Below are positions 9,901 through 25,500 of a stretch of DNA of 64,000 bases, piece by piece. The position numbers and the translations under genes were made by a program. Source of the DNA: Pelecanus crispus (taxonomy: Eukaryota; Chordata; Aves; Pelecaniformes; Pelecanidae); contig NC_134646.1 of assembly GCF_030463565.1 (NCBI RefSeq), positions 60,095,710 to 60,159,709 on the forward strand, read 5' to 3'. Each line of letters opens with the position of its first letter. The stretch's first letter is position 1. The notes under the pieces were generated by a model. That model did no database searches and was not told the origin of the DNA. It worked only from the letters and a program-made list of their open reading frames with translations.

Positions 9901-12900
9901 CACATCTGTCTATTTCTTTCCTATTTCCCAGAGCAGTTTGGATTGTGTGGTCGCCTTTTCCTCCCAGTGATAAATTAGCCGCAAGGGATGTGTTTTCTGA
10001 AGAGGATAGCAGAGAGTCACACAGACCTCAGGCTCCCTCAGCATGGCAGATTCAGGCAGAAAAGAGCACAGATTTCAGCTGGGAGTATCCTGTCATCCGA
10101 GGGGGAGTCATCTTTTCCCGCCTCATCCTGATATGCCTCCCAAATTTTTCTGCACAGAGGTAAAAGCTGAGACATGTGTCCTTCGAAATATATTAATTTT
10201 TTCTTGGGGACAGGTGTGCTAGAAATGTAATTTATCCCCCTCCATGATAACTGCTTTTTCTCTCATAGCAACCATGGGTTCCATCCACCCATGGATGGCC
10301 GCGAGGCTCCAGGGGATGAGAGCGGAGAGTGCACCAAATCTGCTATTAATTGTCACTTGTTTGCTTGCTGAGGTGAAGAATTGTCCCCAAACAATTTTTC
10401 CTCCCGAAAGCCATTCAGTTCTCTTTGCTGTGAGCACCTGCCCCGTCCCTTTCCACCTCGCCACCAAACTGCTGCACAGTTTAAAGGGCTGTGATGACAG
10501 GTCTCAAAATGCCCGGGTGTCCCCATCGATGCTCACAAACCAGCGCTGCTGACAGAGCCACTGCCTTGCGCTTCAAGAAGCTGTGAAAGAAAAATTTGCT
10601 TTCAGTGGAGGCGCTTCTATTTGTCCATTTAGCATCATTAAAACTGGGATTTGCGAGTTTAACAAGCTTGGTATTAACCATGCTGCTGGCTATGGAACAA
10701 AGATACTAAAATTTTTGCTTACTTTCAGTGGCTGCCTGCAAAAGAGTTGAGAAATAAGTTTTCTGTGTTACGATGTCAGGAGGCACAAATTGCTTAATCA
10801 CTTGTATCACTGAGTTAGGCAAACAATAGCTATAAGAACGTATCAGGTACTGCTAATCAGTGTAGCTCTGTGAGGATCCAGTATTTCAAAACCCACACCA
10901 ATTTCATGTTCTAAAGAAATAGCTTCAGAAGATTCCTTACTTGGTTGCCACAGTATAATTTTTTTTTTTTTTTTTTTTTTAAATAGGAGTCCTGGGCTGG
11001 ATAGTTGTCTCAGCAGCATACAATTCAAACAAATGAGATGTCACTGATGGAAAACTGATGGAAAAGAAGATTTGAACAATTATACAAAACAGATAAGCCA
11101 TTAGCTTCTCCTGGGATCTAATGATATGCTCTGCAGGATAATTCGGGCTACAGCCATAATTAGAGTTGGTCCCGAGTCATTCTGTTGTAGCACAAAACAT
11201 TAACAAAAGGGAGAAGAAAAATCTTTGGCAGCCTCCGTACAAGGGAGACCAGGATGAGACTGGTGTCTCACACAGGTTAGGACTGAAATATATTTGAAAT
11301 ACAGGGCTATGAGAAACAATTGGCATTTTATTACTATTTTATTTAATAGGCTAGCATTTGGAAGCATAATCACATCTGGATAAAGACCTGAACATGCTTT
11401 TCCACACTGTGTCACCTGTGGGAAGGACATTATTCAGTTATGCTGAATGTGTTATATTATTCTATTAATCCCATGTTTAAATTACTCAGCTATTGAGACC
11501 ACACTCTTTCAGCCTGCTGCTTTTATTAGTTGATAAACACCACCTCTGTTTTTGACCTCCTCTTGATGAAGACACTGGCAGCAGTATTTGCACATTGTTT
11601 TTTGTTTTCTAGTGGAAACCCCACAATTTTGTGATAAATTAAGTGCAAACCCCAACCCATGTTTGTTCAATCTATCTGGAAAGCTCCTTGCGAGGTAAGA
11701 AAGTCAGCTCGGCCTGTGCTGCCAAAAGGAAACCATTAAGACTCTCTATTGCTATCCTGAGCCGCTTTAAAATTACGCACACGATTGCTTTTAAATGTCC
11801 CCATTTGGAAAGCAGCAGCATACATGCAAAGCGGTTCCTAGATGCAGGCTCATTGCTCATCAAGCAATGTCGTCCATCGTCCTGGAAGAAGGTGGTCTCC
11901 TTTTTGCCTATCCCAGTATTTTCAAGAAACAACCCAGCTTCAAGTAAAAGTCAGTTATACATACACTTAATAGAGCCGGTTCCTGGTTTTGCCCAAGTTG
12001 GTCAGAATTTTGCTTTCAAATTTTCTATGTTCAGCCCAAAATTTCACTCTAAATTGCCTTCCCAATGGCTTTACCTCTGCGAGGCATCTTCTTCACGTGC
12101 AGTACCACGTAAATATTACCGCGGTGGCCAGAGTTAAGAAAAACATTTACTTTTATGGCATTTTTTTTTCCTGTGTTTCACAATAATGAATGTTTAACTT
12201 ACCAATGGCATGTATTAGCATGTAAAAAGCTGGATAAATAAACCTAACTCAGGCTAAACATATTCTGTAGTCTAGTGTACTCCTGAGGGACTTTCTGTTA
12301 TCTGTGAAGTGACCAGAGGGAGTGTGTGGAAAAAACAAATGCTAAATGTGCAGAATTAATTGAATGATCCCTGCTCCAAGATGAACTTTTTAAGTGTTAA
12401 CTAATAATTTTTAAATACTTTGGTGAAAATATATGACACTTTTAGTTTTATTCCGTTTGAAATAATTCAGCTGGTAAGTCTTTTTCAGAAAGCAAATTAT
12501 TGTCACTGCCTCACAGCTCCAATTTATTATCCAAAGTAATAACCTTGGCAAAAATGTCTATTATTTCAACTCTTGAAGAAGGGCTTGGTTCACATGTCTA
12601 ATGCCCTGTGTAAGAGAATTAGCAGAAACTCATCTCAATGTGGTTTCAAAAGAGGAAACTAAGCAGACAGCCTTGTTAATTTAGCATATAGACTTGGAAT
12701 AAAGTACAACATCCATCATCTCTCAAAATTCAATTAAAAATTGGTCTTGCGTCCAAGGAGAAGGAGCCAATTTTCTGCTGGAAGCAGAGTCCTGGACGAT
12801 CACTAAAACCCTTAATGGTTCTTTCATTGTGGGAGCCAATATGAAAGAAAAACCAGTTTGGGAGTTCAAATTACCCCTCACATTAAATGCTAGAACATGT

Positions 12901-15900
12901 GTAATCTTCAGGTTGGGCCTGTTGCTGTTGATGCAATGCTTTCTGTCACCACAGACACATGGGGAATTCCAGCTGCGCTTGTCCCCTTGTCCTTAAAATC
13001 TTCCCGTGTGCCGCTGCACGCTGCCGCAACGCTGAACAGGCTTTTGCATTCAGGGTGAAATACCCTTCCTTACCATATGTCGTGTATAGTTCTTATTCTC
13101 CCACAGTAGGTTTCTATGTGTGATAAAAAGATGCTTGCAAACACACACTGAGATTTAATATCTGGGGAAAGGGAAGCCTGAAAATATGTTAACAAGATTT
13201 TCAGCATTAAACACAATTTTGTTTCAGATTTCAGCTGTTAAACATCTTAATTTGTTTTGCTTTTTACTCCAGTAACATAATGCTAATACACTCTGACAGC
13301 TTGTGACTCCACGCCGAGAAGGTTTCGCAAACCAATCTCTTTACTTGAAATTTGATTTACAAAGTGCCTCAGTCCTTTAGCTGGGTGGCAGCAGTCACCG
13401 TCACAACACTTGTCATGGCTTGAAATAGGAGCACAATCTGGGCAGTTTTTCCTTGCTTGTTTATTTTCTTCCAGTGGAGGATTCAATGAGATGAAAGAAT
13501 CCTTTTAACCATTTCCTGTCCTCACCCATCAATAAGCTCGGTCCAGAAAATACCGTCATGCAATGTCTGCCACACTCCAAAGGAAATAGTGGATTTTTTT
13601 TTTTTTTTTACAACATACATTAAACCCTTGGTGCAGAATACAGGCAGCACCTATGCAGTTTATTTTTACAATATTTGTTTTGGATGAGCTGGTCTAACAG
13701 TTAATGCGGAAAGCTTTTAGACTCCACGTTCTCCTTCCAGCCCAACCTAGCTTTGGGCTGCTTCTCACCAGCAGTGAGGTCAGTGCCTTCTGGGCGCTCG
13801 AGGTCACTGCTGAGCCAGCAGCACCGCTTGTTTCAGCTACAGGCTAGCCCCAACCTTGTGTGGGCCATCATTTTCCTGGGAAATCAGGTTTTTGTCATGT
13901 GAGGAGTGCATGAGGTGGCACTTCGCATTACGAAGCCCTGCAGAACAGGCATGAAAAATGACAGATGACCACAAGCATCTGCTCTCAGAGGTAGCCCTCT
14001 AGGCTGCTGCCTGCTCTTGGCAGGGGTAGGTATCTTCTCTGCGTGCATGCACGTGGCTTCTCCTGAATGAGCATATCCTGACATGTCCCAACAACCTGGC
14101 AGGCATGTTACGTAGCATAACCACCTCCAAAGGATAGGCACCGTGCGGACCGTTCATTCGAGTAATTGTGTAATTAACCAGAGAAGATGATTTGGCATCA
14201 AAACTTAGGGAAAAATCTTTTCTTCACCTCTCCTCCCAGTAAATAGATTTTTAGATTTTTTTTTTACGTGTATCTCACTAAGATAAAATGTCTGTTATTC
14301 TCCAGGCAGAAGATACAACAGTGCCAATGTTTCCGTCTCTCCTTCTCCATAGGTAAGACACGGGAAGCCAAGCTAACATCACCTAGCTAAGAATCCGATC
14401 TCGCAGAGCAGACCAGAGAAATAAAACACGCGTGCCTGCCTCACTGCAGAGGCATCACTCGTGAAAACATTTTGCTTACAGTTTTTAAAGCTCCTTTCTT
14501 CCAGAAAGGCAAGACCTTTTGCCATGTTTTCCTCTCAAAAGGGCATTTAACCCGAAGGATTCAGCTTGCCTGACTCAGCTCCAAGCATAGGAAATGATCT
14601 GCTAATGCAACAGGTCTGTACGCTAAATAACTGCAGTCTGCGCAGAGATGCTAGCCGCTTCTGGTAGTCTGGCCGAGGCAGCGCAAAGCGCGCTGCCGCT
14701 TCGTGTGCCGCGTTTCTAGACAAGCTGACTCCACTCCTGATGGGCTTCTTGCTCTGGTGACTTTTAATGCAGTACCCGGGCAGCCAGGTCCTTCTGAACT
14801 CCGCAGTCACTATGCTATAGCCACAGTAACTGTTAGATGCATGCTTTTTTGGTTGGTTGTTTTTTTGGTTTTTCGTGGTTTTTTTGTTTGTTTGTTTGGG
14901 TTTTTGTTATCTCTACTAAATTTCTAGCATCTTTATTGCCAGGTTGTAGCCTAAATTAAATTCACTAGTGAAGACATTCTTTCTCTGGACAAATTAGTTT
15001 CTGTGTCCCATTTATCGATTTGGAAAGAGATATATAGTAATATTTTTCTGCCTCACAGCGGTGTTTTTAAATCTTATTCAACTAACGATTGCAAAGTGCT
15101 TTACTGTTTTCTGGTGACGATGGGCTCTGTAAGCACTGGTGATTAAGTGTGTGGTCCAAGAAGTATCCGACTGACTCCAGTCCCCCCTTTCTGCTGGTGC
15201 TACTTGAAATATAGTTGAAAAACTGAAAATAGTTGAAAACCTGAAAAACCAAGCCTAGGTACCTATGCTATTACACAAGACCAGTGGCTCTGGGTACCTG
15301 ACTTGAGGCCTACTAAAGATGTCTGGTTATATGGAGATTGCAATCAGGTATCCTCAAAAATCCAGCTGTTTCCAAGTCCCTGAAGGCGGTTGCTCAGGTT
15401 TTGTGGTATTCAAAATGATTCAAAGTCTTGTCCAAATTATTTTATATTACTGCAATACAAAGGAAGTAACAGATATTTGTATTCAAGCTGCAGCTCAGTA
15501 CTGTCAAAAGAGAGACATCTTGCCTTAAAACTGTAAACAAATAAAATGATATTGCAGAATTTATTTCCTTTCCATGATGAAAAGTACTATGGCAGCCTGT
15601 GGAGAAATATGTCTTTTTACATTTGCCTCACTAGCCACAAGGATTTAATAAAGATTCTCAGTGCAGCATGCACATAGCTTTGCCGCACTTGGGCTGCTTC
15701 AGCCATCTTATTATTTATCTATTTCTGCAAAAGTCCCCACTGCAGGCAGTGTCTGCCCTGTTTGCACCTTTCCAAAGCCTACCAGGCAGCAACAACATTT
15801 ACTCACAGCCCTTCTTTCTTACTGCAAATGGACAGCAAGCAGCTGAGAGATGCTATATTGATCAACTGAGAAGAATTTCTGGCTAAAAAGCAGAATCCCT

Positions 15901-18900
15901 GGCACCTGAGGGAAAAAATGAAACTGTCTGCAGCGGATGGTGACAGCAAACTACAGCAGAGAGAGGTGCGGGGGGCCCTGAGCCGGGCTGGGCTGTGCGG
16001 CGCAGACAGCAGGGCCCTGGCAGCGCCGGGACGTGCCATGGGAGCACAAGTGGATTTTATCTGTGTGCAGGACAAGGCTGAGAAACTGGCTGTGTCCTAA
16101 GTCAAGAACAAGAGGGGAGAAGTGCTGCAACTCCACCACTTACCCTTCGAGAGCTTGCTCCTTGCTGAAGCTATTTTTCCATCATAGGCACACAGTTCCT
16201 GGACGTTATTTATCACAACTCTGCCGCATCTGATGATTTATTCGCATTCTTTATTTTACCTTGCCTCTAGCTGGTAGGAGCTAAAGTTGATTACTTTTTA
16301 CATCAAAGCTTACCTCAATACAGTGTAAGGTTTCAGCTCCCAGGTTAACAATGCGTGAGGGTTGTTGTCAGCTGGAAGTGTGTGAAAATAGCCACATGCT
16401 GCTTCAGGTATAGAGGATACTCGAAAAGCCTTGAAGCAGCAAAGAGAAATTTATTTATGTGTTTAATTGTATTCACACTGTAAGCAGATTTTAACCATTA
16501 AAGATGAAGAGAGATATTGAGAAAGCCAAGTACTGAGTGATAATATTCCATCATAAACTGTTTATCTGCATCTATACCTTGCTCAATTATTTTGTCTACT
16601 TAACACACAGCCCCATGTGAAAAAATACAGCTTTGAAGTTAATGTACCACCTACATAAATTTGAACAGTGTATAAAGAAATGCAATAGCTGTAAATGTCA
16701 CTGTACATAGTCACCCAGGCTTTTTTCCTAGATGTAAACCCAACTACATGGAAGACTTGTAGCTTGTGCAAGTCAAAAGGTTTCTCCTTGCCCTTCATCC
16801 CCCACACTGAAGTGAATCACTACGAAGGTAGTGCAGCCGCTTGAGATCCTTGGTCTTTGGTTTACCCAAGGGTTTCTCAGAAGTCCATCATCTGCAAAGG
16901 GGATTTAATGAGGCAAGCCTTGCAAACAAAACGACAAGCACCATCCTCTTCTGTATAAAACACAGTGCAGTGAAGGCATCAGCTAGCTGTGACAATTTTG
17001 ATTACTTTAGGGGAAGCCTCTGTGTGTCATTACCAGTCGGGGACATGCCTGGCCCCAATATTGCAGAACGTTGTCATAGATGAGCTTTGCCACCGCAGGC
17101 AAAAGTCAGCTGTCATGATTTTTGCTGAAAGTTACTTCTAGTTTTGATTATCAAACCACATGCACTTATACTGGACTGTATCATCCAGTCAAGTGAAATA
17201 TTCTTTTACACTACTCAGAGAAAAAAACCTTAAAATTGACTGTTTGCTAAGCACAGAAGGATATAAAAATACTAGTCAATGGTTCCAGGAGAAATATTAG
17301 ACCAGCAAAGGTTTGCAAGAAATGAAGACCTCTATTCCTATAAAAAGATTTGAAAAATGCAGCTGCTTTTCTGCAAGGCAAATAGAGCAGATTCTGCAGC
17401 AAAACCTTCCCATGTATTTTCACATTGCCGTGGGCAAAAGCACATCAGTCACTACCTTTAAAATAGATAATGGCTTTTCAACTGTTGTGTGCCCATCTGT
17501 ATCCGTAACAAATGCTCTGAGAGATAACAGCTTTGGCTGAGGCAAATGGGTGAGAGTCGGGACCGACTGATTTGCCTCCGCCACTACCTCCCAGCTTTGC
17601 GTCAGCACATGTATGCACGATAAACACATAGGTTGCATCCCAAAATAAGTGTTTGAAAGCGGTTTTGTGAGGCTGCAAATTAATTTCAAAATTCACCTTT
17701 GGTCCATTGGAACAGACTTGTAATTATATCAGTTAGCAGCACACTTTGTCATAGTTCCCTTTTCAATGTCATCCTACCTTTTCCAAACTAAGAACAAGCT
17801 ACATTTAGGGCTACTGGTCAGATATGTGTTAAGTGTTAACTGGCTTCTTTATCTAGGTGCTGTCCTTTTATCCCTACATTTTAAATTCAGCCTAAGACCT
17901 GTGAATACTTAGAACAAGAGGGCTGAATGCAATTCACAGCCCTGTATCTAACATTGCTCTCTTCACACTTAAATTATCTAAAGCCTCACTGGGACACGGC
18001 TGGGTGAAGAGGGTTTGCAGGAGTCGTGTGGCTTCAGCGCGTGGCTCTCCCCAGCCAAACGCCGTAAGCAGTGCCTCCCTCTCTCCAGGGAACGGGCACA
18101 CCATGAGCACTGCCCTCTGCCCAAGTGGTTCCTTCCAGTAAGAACCCATGGATCCAGGAAGGGCACCAAAAAACTATGTCAAATATGAACAAATCTAAAT
18201 ATTTTTTTAAAAAGTCTCCAAAATGGCAGTCCATGAAACAGTTCAGAGAGCTCAGTTTCACCCTCATGTTGGTGATGATCTGAGTGTTATCATCACGTGT
18301 CAGTCAGGAAAAGCTTTAAATTAAGACTTGAATAGTAGCACAAAGTCCAACACAGAAAGCCCATGCTGAAATCTAGTATTTCATTAGTATTAGTTAATAG
18401 AACATACAGATGCCAAATTACTCACCAGAACTCATTTTACCTAAGAAAAGTTTGTAATTAGACTAAAAAAAACCCCTTACATTTAATATCTTTTGGAAAA
18501 ATAACCGCTTTGTTCTCACATGGCAATGTTTAGATGTGGTCCCAGGAAAGTGCATTTGGAGGTGACACCTCCAATCTGAGTGATAGGGACATACTGAGAA
18601 ACAGGAGGATTAGTGCAACGCCTCCCCCTCAGCCTTGTGCACTTTCACAGAGTTTTATGAACCACCTCAAAGGCAACCAAAGAGCACTTGGCCACAGGGA
18701 AGAGGGGATATCCGTCGCAAGCACCCGAGTCCAGGTCCCTGGAACAGCAGCTCTGGCATTACCATTAACACAAGTTGTTTCAGAAGCAGCTCATTTGTCT
18801 GGTACATCCTATCCATTTTCTGAGCTGGAAAAGATTTGATGACTGTTTCTGAGACCTTCCTGGTATGTTTGTAACCTTTTAATCCCCATTAGCACCTGAG

Positions 18901-21900
18901 AGGGGTCCTTCCAAGTATATATTCCATAAAGGTACATATTCATATCAATATCAGTCTTTTAAGTGATTGAGGATGCTTCGAGACACAGCAATCGTGTCAC
19001 GCTGTGCTGGGGCACGACATCCCATCCCCTCAGGTGCCAGGTACAGGCACGTGATTTTATTGTCATGAAAGTCTTCTCCCAAGACATATTTTAGTACTCC
19101 AGCTAGGATTGAATACAGGAAATTTTCTCATTTGCAGAAAATGTTGATCTTCAGCATTTATGCCGCTGAACCTATAGAGGAATAGCATGACTGGCTAATA
19201 CCTGTTGCATCGGTGATTTTGTTTCTGGGAATACAGACTTAATGATCATCCCGTTATCCAGTAATTTGTATTTCTGAATGCCCTGAAAACATAGTTTGGT
19301 TATTTTTATGATGCTTTTTTGCAAGCTCTTTAAAGGCTAATGGAACCAGTCCTTGCAGGAGGTATACAAATATCAGAAGTAGGTAACTATACTTAGAGTT
19401 ACGCAAAATTCTCTATGAGAGTCTCAGAGTCTGAGTACACTGTGGCGAGCACAGGGTTTCCCGCAGGGTGTCACATGCTTGAGGTGCAATGTTGCCAGGG
19501 ATCCTCTTTGCCCTTCCACAAGAAATGTGTCAGATGCCAGGCGTGTTGTATGAAAAGTATGTTCTAGCGAGCTCCTGCAAACCAGAGACTAGGCAAGATT
19601 ACTTTGAAGAGCTACATCACGTGTTACAGAATAAGCATCATTTGCCATCCGATACTGGTGCTTACCTTTTTGGAAGAAAAGGTTTGACCTAACCATCCGA
19701 GACATTTTCTGTCCCACAGGTCCTAACGCTCTGCTCTGACACTCAACACGGGAAGCTACCAGGTAGTTTCTAGAGATGTGGCTGGCATGTTTCTGTTCTT
19801 GTGCTTGGCATTGGAGTAGTTCGGTGTCTATAATCAGAGGTGATAGACAAAAGGAATTTTTGTCTTGTTTTCTTCTCTTTGATAAATTTTGTTATTTCAA
19901 GGAAAGATTTGCATTTCTGTTAATTTTGGTTTCGTTTCTTCAGCATGTTTTAAGCAGCAGGTTAACCGCTTAGAAAAAATGCATCTGTGAACTATGGGAG
20001 TGGCATTAGCTAAGAGAATTTGCAGTGCATCACGTGCAGTGAAGCAGATGGACTCTACGGATGAGTTAACAGTGACTCATGAAATTGTCTTAAATAATGG
20101 ATTTTTTTTTTTCCCCCTAAATAGCTTAAAACCCCATATGTTTTGGGGAGGAGAGCTCCAACAGCTACTCTTGCAGAGCGTGGGGTATTCGGTAAGGTCT
20201 ACAGAGCAGCAGCTCTAGCCTTGCCGAGGGGTAAGCATCCTTCTTGCATGTTTAACTCATGCTACACTTTATAACAAAGATGAACAAGGAAACAGACCCC
20301 CGCAAAAATACTAATCCCACACCATACTGTGAGAAGAGTCACAGTCCACCCTGCACTTTCTATCTCTGTTTTGGGCTCTTATTGCCTGCAAAACTTGAGC
20401 GGCTTCCAGTTTAGTCATTTCCCCTTATCAGGGAATTCAGATGAAATTACATTCCTACCGGAGGCTTTTAGAGGTATATAGGAGTCCTGTTTGCCTTTAC
20501 AGGAGATGTATTTTTCTGGCATGTTTTCTTTTTTTTTCCAGCCAGTTGGTGGTCATCTGCTCAATTCCAGTGTCCACAACCCCTTCAGATTTTCACTGCA
20601 GATGTGTCTCTGAAAATGAGAATTTTGTCATCTTGCTCCCCAGTTACCCAACCTTTTCTCAGGAGAGCAGAGACAAGGTGGGGAGAAAAGCAGGGCGAGC
20701 CCCCTCTCCACAAAGCTTATTAAGTACTTAACCAGCTTCCCATTATCAGGAAGGGGGGATCCATCTGAGACCAAATCTTTGCTAAGTTGGGCAGCAAGAA
20801 CTGTACCTAAAGCTAATGTTCTAAAAAAACTGGTAGCTGCCTGTTTTTAACTATCCCCCAGAAGAGTTGTCTGGATAAGGATCAATACTCGGGAGATGAG
20901 CAAGCTACTGCTTACCTGTGCCTACAGCCTCCAACAGCTACCAGCACCTGGCTGTGTTCACTGATGATCTCTGCACCAAAACACTTGCTAAAGAGAGAAA
21001 ACAAACAACAAAACAAAGGGGGCAGCTGGACCCCCGAGCAAGGGCACAGAGGAAGAAACAGAGCCCTCATCCTGCCCAGCTGCAATGGGGGAAAGGGGAG
21101 GGATAGATGCATCGCACCTGGATGGGGTGCGGAGGAGGCACGGAGCTCTCCTGGGGGACCTGGCACACATCCCCTTTTGCATGGGGTATTCTCTGCCCCA
21201 ATGTCTAAGCTTCAGCCATTGCAGCCCCCTCCTCTCCCACACGACCCCCTATTTCTTCCGTACGTCCCTAGCTTCAGCCCACTGCTCGGCAAGCTGTCCT
21301 CTTCTAGGGCACGCCGAGGCCCTGTTAGCAGGGTGGTCTCCTTTGGGGGTCTCCTGGCAGCCTTTGCTACCGAGGTGCTGGTGAGGTGAGCAGGTGACAC
21401 AACTCCCCTTTTAAAGGTTTGTGGAATTATTTTGGCATTAAATCAGTGCCGGTGGAGTGCACCCCCACCAGTGCCCTTTTAGGATCATAAATGGCTCTGG
21501 TTAGGTCAGAGCTGCCAGGTCACATTCACCAGAAAGTAATAATGAAAAAACCATACAAGGATTTCCACCATTTTACTTGGCTCATAAGGGTCACAATCAT
21601 CCAAACTGTACTTGTCAGGGTGCCCAGCAACCTTGGCGCAGAGCTGCTGAAGCAGAAATAGCTGCCCGACCGCCTCCAAATCCAGCCTCAGAGCAACCTC
21701 CAGCGGCAGCGAGCTGCTCCGGCAGACACGACACTGCTGCTCGCCCCGGGGAACCCCAGTGCACCTCTTCCACCACAGAGCAACGCTGGCCCTCTGTCCA
21801 GAGACGTACATGCAGAAATAACGTAAGACCACTACCACTTCCATTAAGGCACCGGGATAAAAATCTGCTTTCAAAAAATTAAATTGTCAGTACTTCCCCT

Positions 21901-22519
21901 TGACTCATCTAACAGCCAAGATGCGCTTCTGGCACAAAACCAAACCTGTCATCCACCGAAGACCCAATTAAAAAGAAAAAAAAAAGGCACAGTTATTAGT
22001 TTAAAATTTTGTGTGAACTTTTTGCTGGTGACTGGGGAAGCCACATGCTCGTTGCGATTCAAGAATCAGCGATACTGCAGCACATGTGTTACTAAGCACA
22101 AACCGAAGGATCTTTGCTATGTGGAAATGGAATTAACCAAGCACATATTTAGCTTTGCAGTACATAAAGTGCTTTATTGAGTCAAAGTCTGAACCACAAT
22201 CCACCAACATCAATGAAAGATCTTCTGAGGACTTTGGGTTGACTCACGGAAAGCCATCTCTGCTCGTCTGTTACGATGACAGCCACATGTGCTCCTGGAA
22301 AAACAGCTTACAGCAGCAATCCACAGGGTATCGTCCCATCCCATGTAGGTCTTTTTTATTGTCTCATCTCACATACTAAGTTTTGTGGAATATAGCTTGG
22401 TTCAGCCTACCCCAATCAAGCAGCAGCTTTTACCAGTGGGATGTACACACTCTGCAATCCAGTTTCACAGGCACATCGCATGCAATAGGAGGAATTAGTT
22501 ATAATAAGCAAAATCAACA
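6928..22519. other. Intergenic region between PHOX2B and LIMCH1
   Basis: About 15.6 kb with no exon or RNA gene that I can support. It is moderately AT-rich, most strongly at 8560-9060. It holds simple runs such as a T-run at 10959-10980 and GTTT repeats at 14860-14905. Several low-repeat stretches, for example 10240-10680, 11100-11430 and 12690-12870, look like the kind of DNA that harbours distal regulatory elements of PHOX2B. That is impression only and cannot be tested without another genome. Confidence 0.5.
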
Positions 22520-25500
22520 CCACGAAAGGTAATCAACATTTTATTTATAAACATACATTTACTATAAAAGCTGTTGCATTTTAGACAAGTTTTCCTAATT
22601 TCCAGAGGCATTTTAGAATAAATAAAGGAAAGATTAGCATAATTGGTACTCAACATTAGCCCCAGCTAGGACAGCAATCCTTGCCCTTGAATGGACATGC
22701 AGATAAGGATGGTCCCCTTCTGGTTCACCAACCTTTAGGACATTCACCAAGAACTACAGATGTACTGCATCAGTAACACTACATAGCAAGAGTAAGGAAA
22801 AAATACACCATGGAAAATGGGGTTGTGAAATACAGATGGGTTATGACATCTGTTCGGGTTCTCTGAAGTAGTAAGAGGCTAAATAAATTCTGAAACATCT
22901 AAAACCCATTACATACATTGTACTTGCTTAGCAATAATAAATCATTTTTTGCAACAAATACATTTACATTGTAATTCAATTGTAGTAATGCGTTATTTTT
23001 TTCTGTGCTCAAAGTTCCTGATAAGAAATGTATCATATTTATGTGCTTAAACTGAAGGGGAAAAAAAAAAAAAGAGAAAAGAAAAAGGACAAAAAAAGGA
23101 TCTTAGCCTGAATGAATTTGTCATGTAAGACTCCAAAGGAAATATAAAACCAAACATAAGCAGTTGGCAAGTACAATTCGGAAAACTGTTGAAAATTATT
23201 CTGGGCTGGTGAATAGATGTTCACGGGGGTGAAAAAATCGTCGTCTGAGAAAGCCGCTTCATTTTGCTGTACATACAATCAAACTTGCCTAAAACATGCA
23301 TATAAGAAACTAACTGATAGACACTGGGATCAATTTCTAAGCAGCTTCAGAGATCCAGTGGTGTGTCTGCAGCGCGATGCATACCCCCACCCCAGCCCTT
23401 GCCCATGCATTTTAGTCCCAACCACTACCCCTACGCGAATGAGAAGCAGATCTGAGCTCTGTGACAACCAACCCCTTTTATACACTTGGGGACTGATTTG
23501 CACTTCTAAACTCTATCACATGGGCGAAGCAGTGGTAGTGACTCATACCAAATAGATGCACAAGCATGCACGGTCTTGTTTAAAAATCACGCCCAGACAT
23601 CATATATTCACATATCCTTAATGCAGCGCATGGAATTACACAGATGTACAAAGTCGGTTGTAAAAAGGTGCTTCTTGAATTTCCATCTTGCGCATTATTT
23701 GCTGGAAAAAGTTATGATGACCACATGCAAAGTGTAAGCATCCTGGTTATCAAAACCCTTTAACAGTAAATCATGCAGATGGTTAATCAAAATATTGGAC
23801 ATCACTTTTATTTCCAAAACATTTTTCTGATTTTTTTTTTTTCTTTAAAAATACTCCCCAGGTGAAGTCCACAAAGGACTTCAGCTTTTTGGATTTATTG
23901 CATCCATAAGTCATCGCTGACTGTGTGCAACAGCTTTGCATTTTCTAAGGCACAATTTTAAGGAAGTAACATGTAACTTTCCAGCAGATAGTCACAATGT
24001 CCTCCAATGATAACATCGTACACGGGTTTTCAATGACACGCAGTTTTGCATGGGTACGCAACTCACATGCAAGCAACTGTCTAGTGTTTAAATAAATAGC
24101 TGCTAGCTATCGAACAACTCAAAATTATTGCTTCCCTAATAACCACTTCATTTCCATTTACCAACACATCAAAAGACAATGGATATGCACATAGATAAAA
24201 TAAATCTCTATTAATTTTGTTTTATCACGGTTTTAAGGCAAAATAAGTAGATTTTTTTCCTCCATTTTAAGTTGCACCGTGAACTGCTAAAATGGGATAT
24301 TTCCAATAACTGTTTATCAAAAAGTGCTAGGATATTTTACAATTGCAACACATCCCCTAACCTTGTCTGTGTATTGTAGATAAAGTGACGCAGCTCTGAC
24401 CCCTGTTTCAACGAGCTGCTGGATCACTTTAGTAAGGAGCACATGCTTAATCAAAAAGCACAAAGGAAAACTGGCCCGAACACAGGCAAGTTAAAGTCTT
24501 TTGCCTACTGCTGCTAGCTTCCTCCCTGCCCACCTTCCGCACTCCCAGGTCTTGCTGACTTTATTAGGGTGGTGTATGGAGGAACACAGGCTCAAGGCTG
24601 TTTAATTCCCTGCTCTGGAGGGCACCCAAACCACGTGTTTCTCCGCATGAGATCTCAATCAACTGCAATGTTTGCAAGTGAACGCGCAGATCTCAGACCA
24701 TCAATGGGCAAGTTACACGCCGAAGAGAAAAGCTTTGCCCTAGCATCAAACCGCAGCTTGGAGACTCACGATTCAGCTGTGTCCGCCCACGCAGCCGCCT
24801 CGCCCCCACATCACCTTCATCAGGTTTAATAACAACACAGGCTGCTGAACTTAGTAAGAAGGATTGCTCCTAATGGGAATCTTGCCATCGTTAACGGTAT
24901 ACAGTCTTTAGGTTTAATGAAGAAATCTTTATTGGAGAGAATATTAAGCTATAATCATGAACATTACTTGAGGTACACAAACAACATATCCTATCACTAA
25001 AGGTGCAATAATTTATTTGTATAACTCCTACCCTCCACTGAAGGTAATATAAACACAAAATGCTTCAGAATTACAGGATGTATTATCAAACTAGTCTCTG
25101 TATAAAAAAAGTTATAGCTTCAGTTATAACAGAGAAGTCATGCTGTGATGTTTAGTTTTTCAAATGCACAGATTAGATACTATCTTAAAATTACTTCTCA
25201 GCTCAAGTTGGCATATTCTATAAAGGTTCTGTAAACTTAAACTTTTTAATTCCTAGAAATATTAAAACAAAACAGCTTTATTGCATGTTTATTTTCTTAT
25301 TACTTTCAAAAGAACAAGGTAACAGACTGGAAATCTTAAACATACCTGAAAGGTGGGATTTTTTTTTTAATAGTACTTAGGCTTTGCCTTCCCAAACATG
25401 GTCATACATATTTTGCAAATTTCTTAAGAAAGGGAAAAACCAACATATTGCATTTAAAGGAGCAGGTGCAGCGTTTTTATGAGTTTTTCAAAATGAGATG